A stretch of 64,000 bases of DNA from Lithobates sylvaticus (taxonomy: Eukaryota > Chordata > Amphibia > Anura > Ranidae): contig CM053028.1 in the NCBI GenBank assembly GCA_028564925.1, positions 626,767,380 through 626,831,379 of the forward strand. The letters are read 5' to 3'. Positions within the stretch are counted from its first letter, which is position 1. Every line of letters begins with the position of its first letter. Below, piece after piece: positions 63,740-64,000 of the stretch. Both the position numbers and the translations under genes were made by a program. Under the pieces are notes generated by a model. The model saw nothing but the letters and a program-made list of their open reading frames with translations. It was not told where the DNA came from and searched no databases.

Positions 63740-64000
63740 ATTACAGGCCTCCTCAGGGGACCATCCAGAGAACTGGGCATTACAGGCCTCCTCAAACCAC
63801 CATCCAGAGCACTGTGCATTAAAGGCCTATTGAGTCCCGACAATCCCAACCGTCCAGAGGACCAGAACACTGGGCATTACAGGCCTCCTGAGACCACCCA
63901 GAGCATTGTGTAGCATTACAGGCCTCCTCAGACCATCGTCCAGAGCACTGTGTGCATTACAGGCCTCCTCAAACCACCATCCAGAGCACTGTGTATTACA
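63740..64000. repeat. About 40-bp tandem repeat running off the window
   Basis: Units of the form GCATTACAGGCCTCCTCA.ACCA.C.TCCAGAGCACTGTG recur from 63740 to the end, with one longer variant at 63825-63885. The array continues past the window. Confidence 0.85.

Noticed and set aside
1-64000. tRNA, rRNA or CRISPR features
   Set aside because: The only Pol III-like boxes belong to the SINE at 12519-12880. Spaced-repeat patterns are all direct tandem arrays without unique spacers.

Overview
The window looks like amphibian nuclear DNA, most likely from a ranid (true) frog. This is inferred from the zinc-finger gene, whose N-terminal modules match the finger-associated (FAX/KRAB-like) modules of frog zinc-finger proteins, and from the mix of repeats: many small TIR elements, Tc1/mariner, hAT, L1, Penelope-like and chromodomain Ty3/gypsy elements. 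There is no sign of bacterial organisation such as operons, Shine-Dalgarno sites or CRISPR.

Host gene. One spliced protein-coding gene is well supported, on the + strand at 495-10170. Four coding exons (495-617, 3319-3462, 6634-6766, 9161-10170) have consensus splice sites and compatible phases and give a 469-residue protein. It has two copies of a short I-L-x-L-T...L-T-G-(E/Q) module, a KRAB-A-like box, a basic linker and ten C2H2 zinc fingers, and is followed by AATAAA at 10231. Intron 1 holds a 1.2-kb array of a 40-bp satellite. Introns 2 and 3 hold layered transposons. Two weaker exon-like segments lie at 58.1-58.7 kb.

Mobile DNA makes up most of the rest. (a) 28515-35894 is a whole-looking chromodomain Ty3/gypsy element on the - strand. 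It has 1513-bp LTRs that look almost identical, a 5-bp target duplication (CACAG) and one long Gag-Pol frame, so it is very young. Its LTRs carry 48-bp and 60-bp tandem arrays. (b) 23192-24203 and 49481-49931 are solo LTRs with perfect 5-bp target duplications, each inserted into Penelope-like DNA; 61045-61650 is a decayed gypsy integrase fossil. (c) 37387-43986 is a full-length L1 with a 16-bp target duplication, an open ORF1 and an ORF2 with two compensating frame changes. Two 5'-truncated L1 copies lie at 25059-26616 and 8570-8660. (d) Penelope-like remnants lie at 22.5-24.4, 47.2-47.4 and 49.1-56.2 kb, the last as an inverted pair. (e) Tc1/mariner remnants lie at 1.2, 6.9-8.0, 19.5-20.4, 44.6-45.3 and 47.4-49.0 kb. 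(f) hAT-type elements with 8-bp target duplications lie at 7.2, 7.4-7.9, 10.6-11.2, 14.4-14.7 and 53.2-55.7 kb, the last a 2.4-kb fold-back. (g) Several high-copy TIR families recur, notably six copies of one whose ends read GTACACACGRTCGGA, and six copies of one beginning TTAACCACTT.

The insertions give a readable relative stratigraphy: LTR into Penelope, hAT into hAT site into Tc1, TIR element into TIR element, L1 tail into TIR element. I found no convincing new multi-gene system. The most interesting items are the zinc-finger gene in its transposon-rich setting, the young chromodomain element with array-bearing LTRs, the fold-back hAT inside a Penelope copy, and a TIR element that may carry a captured first exon.
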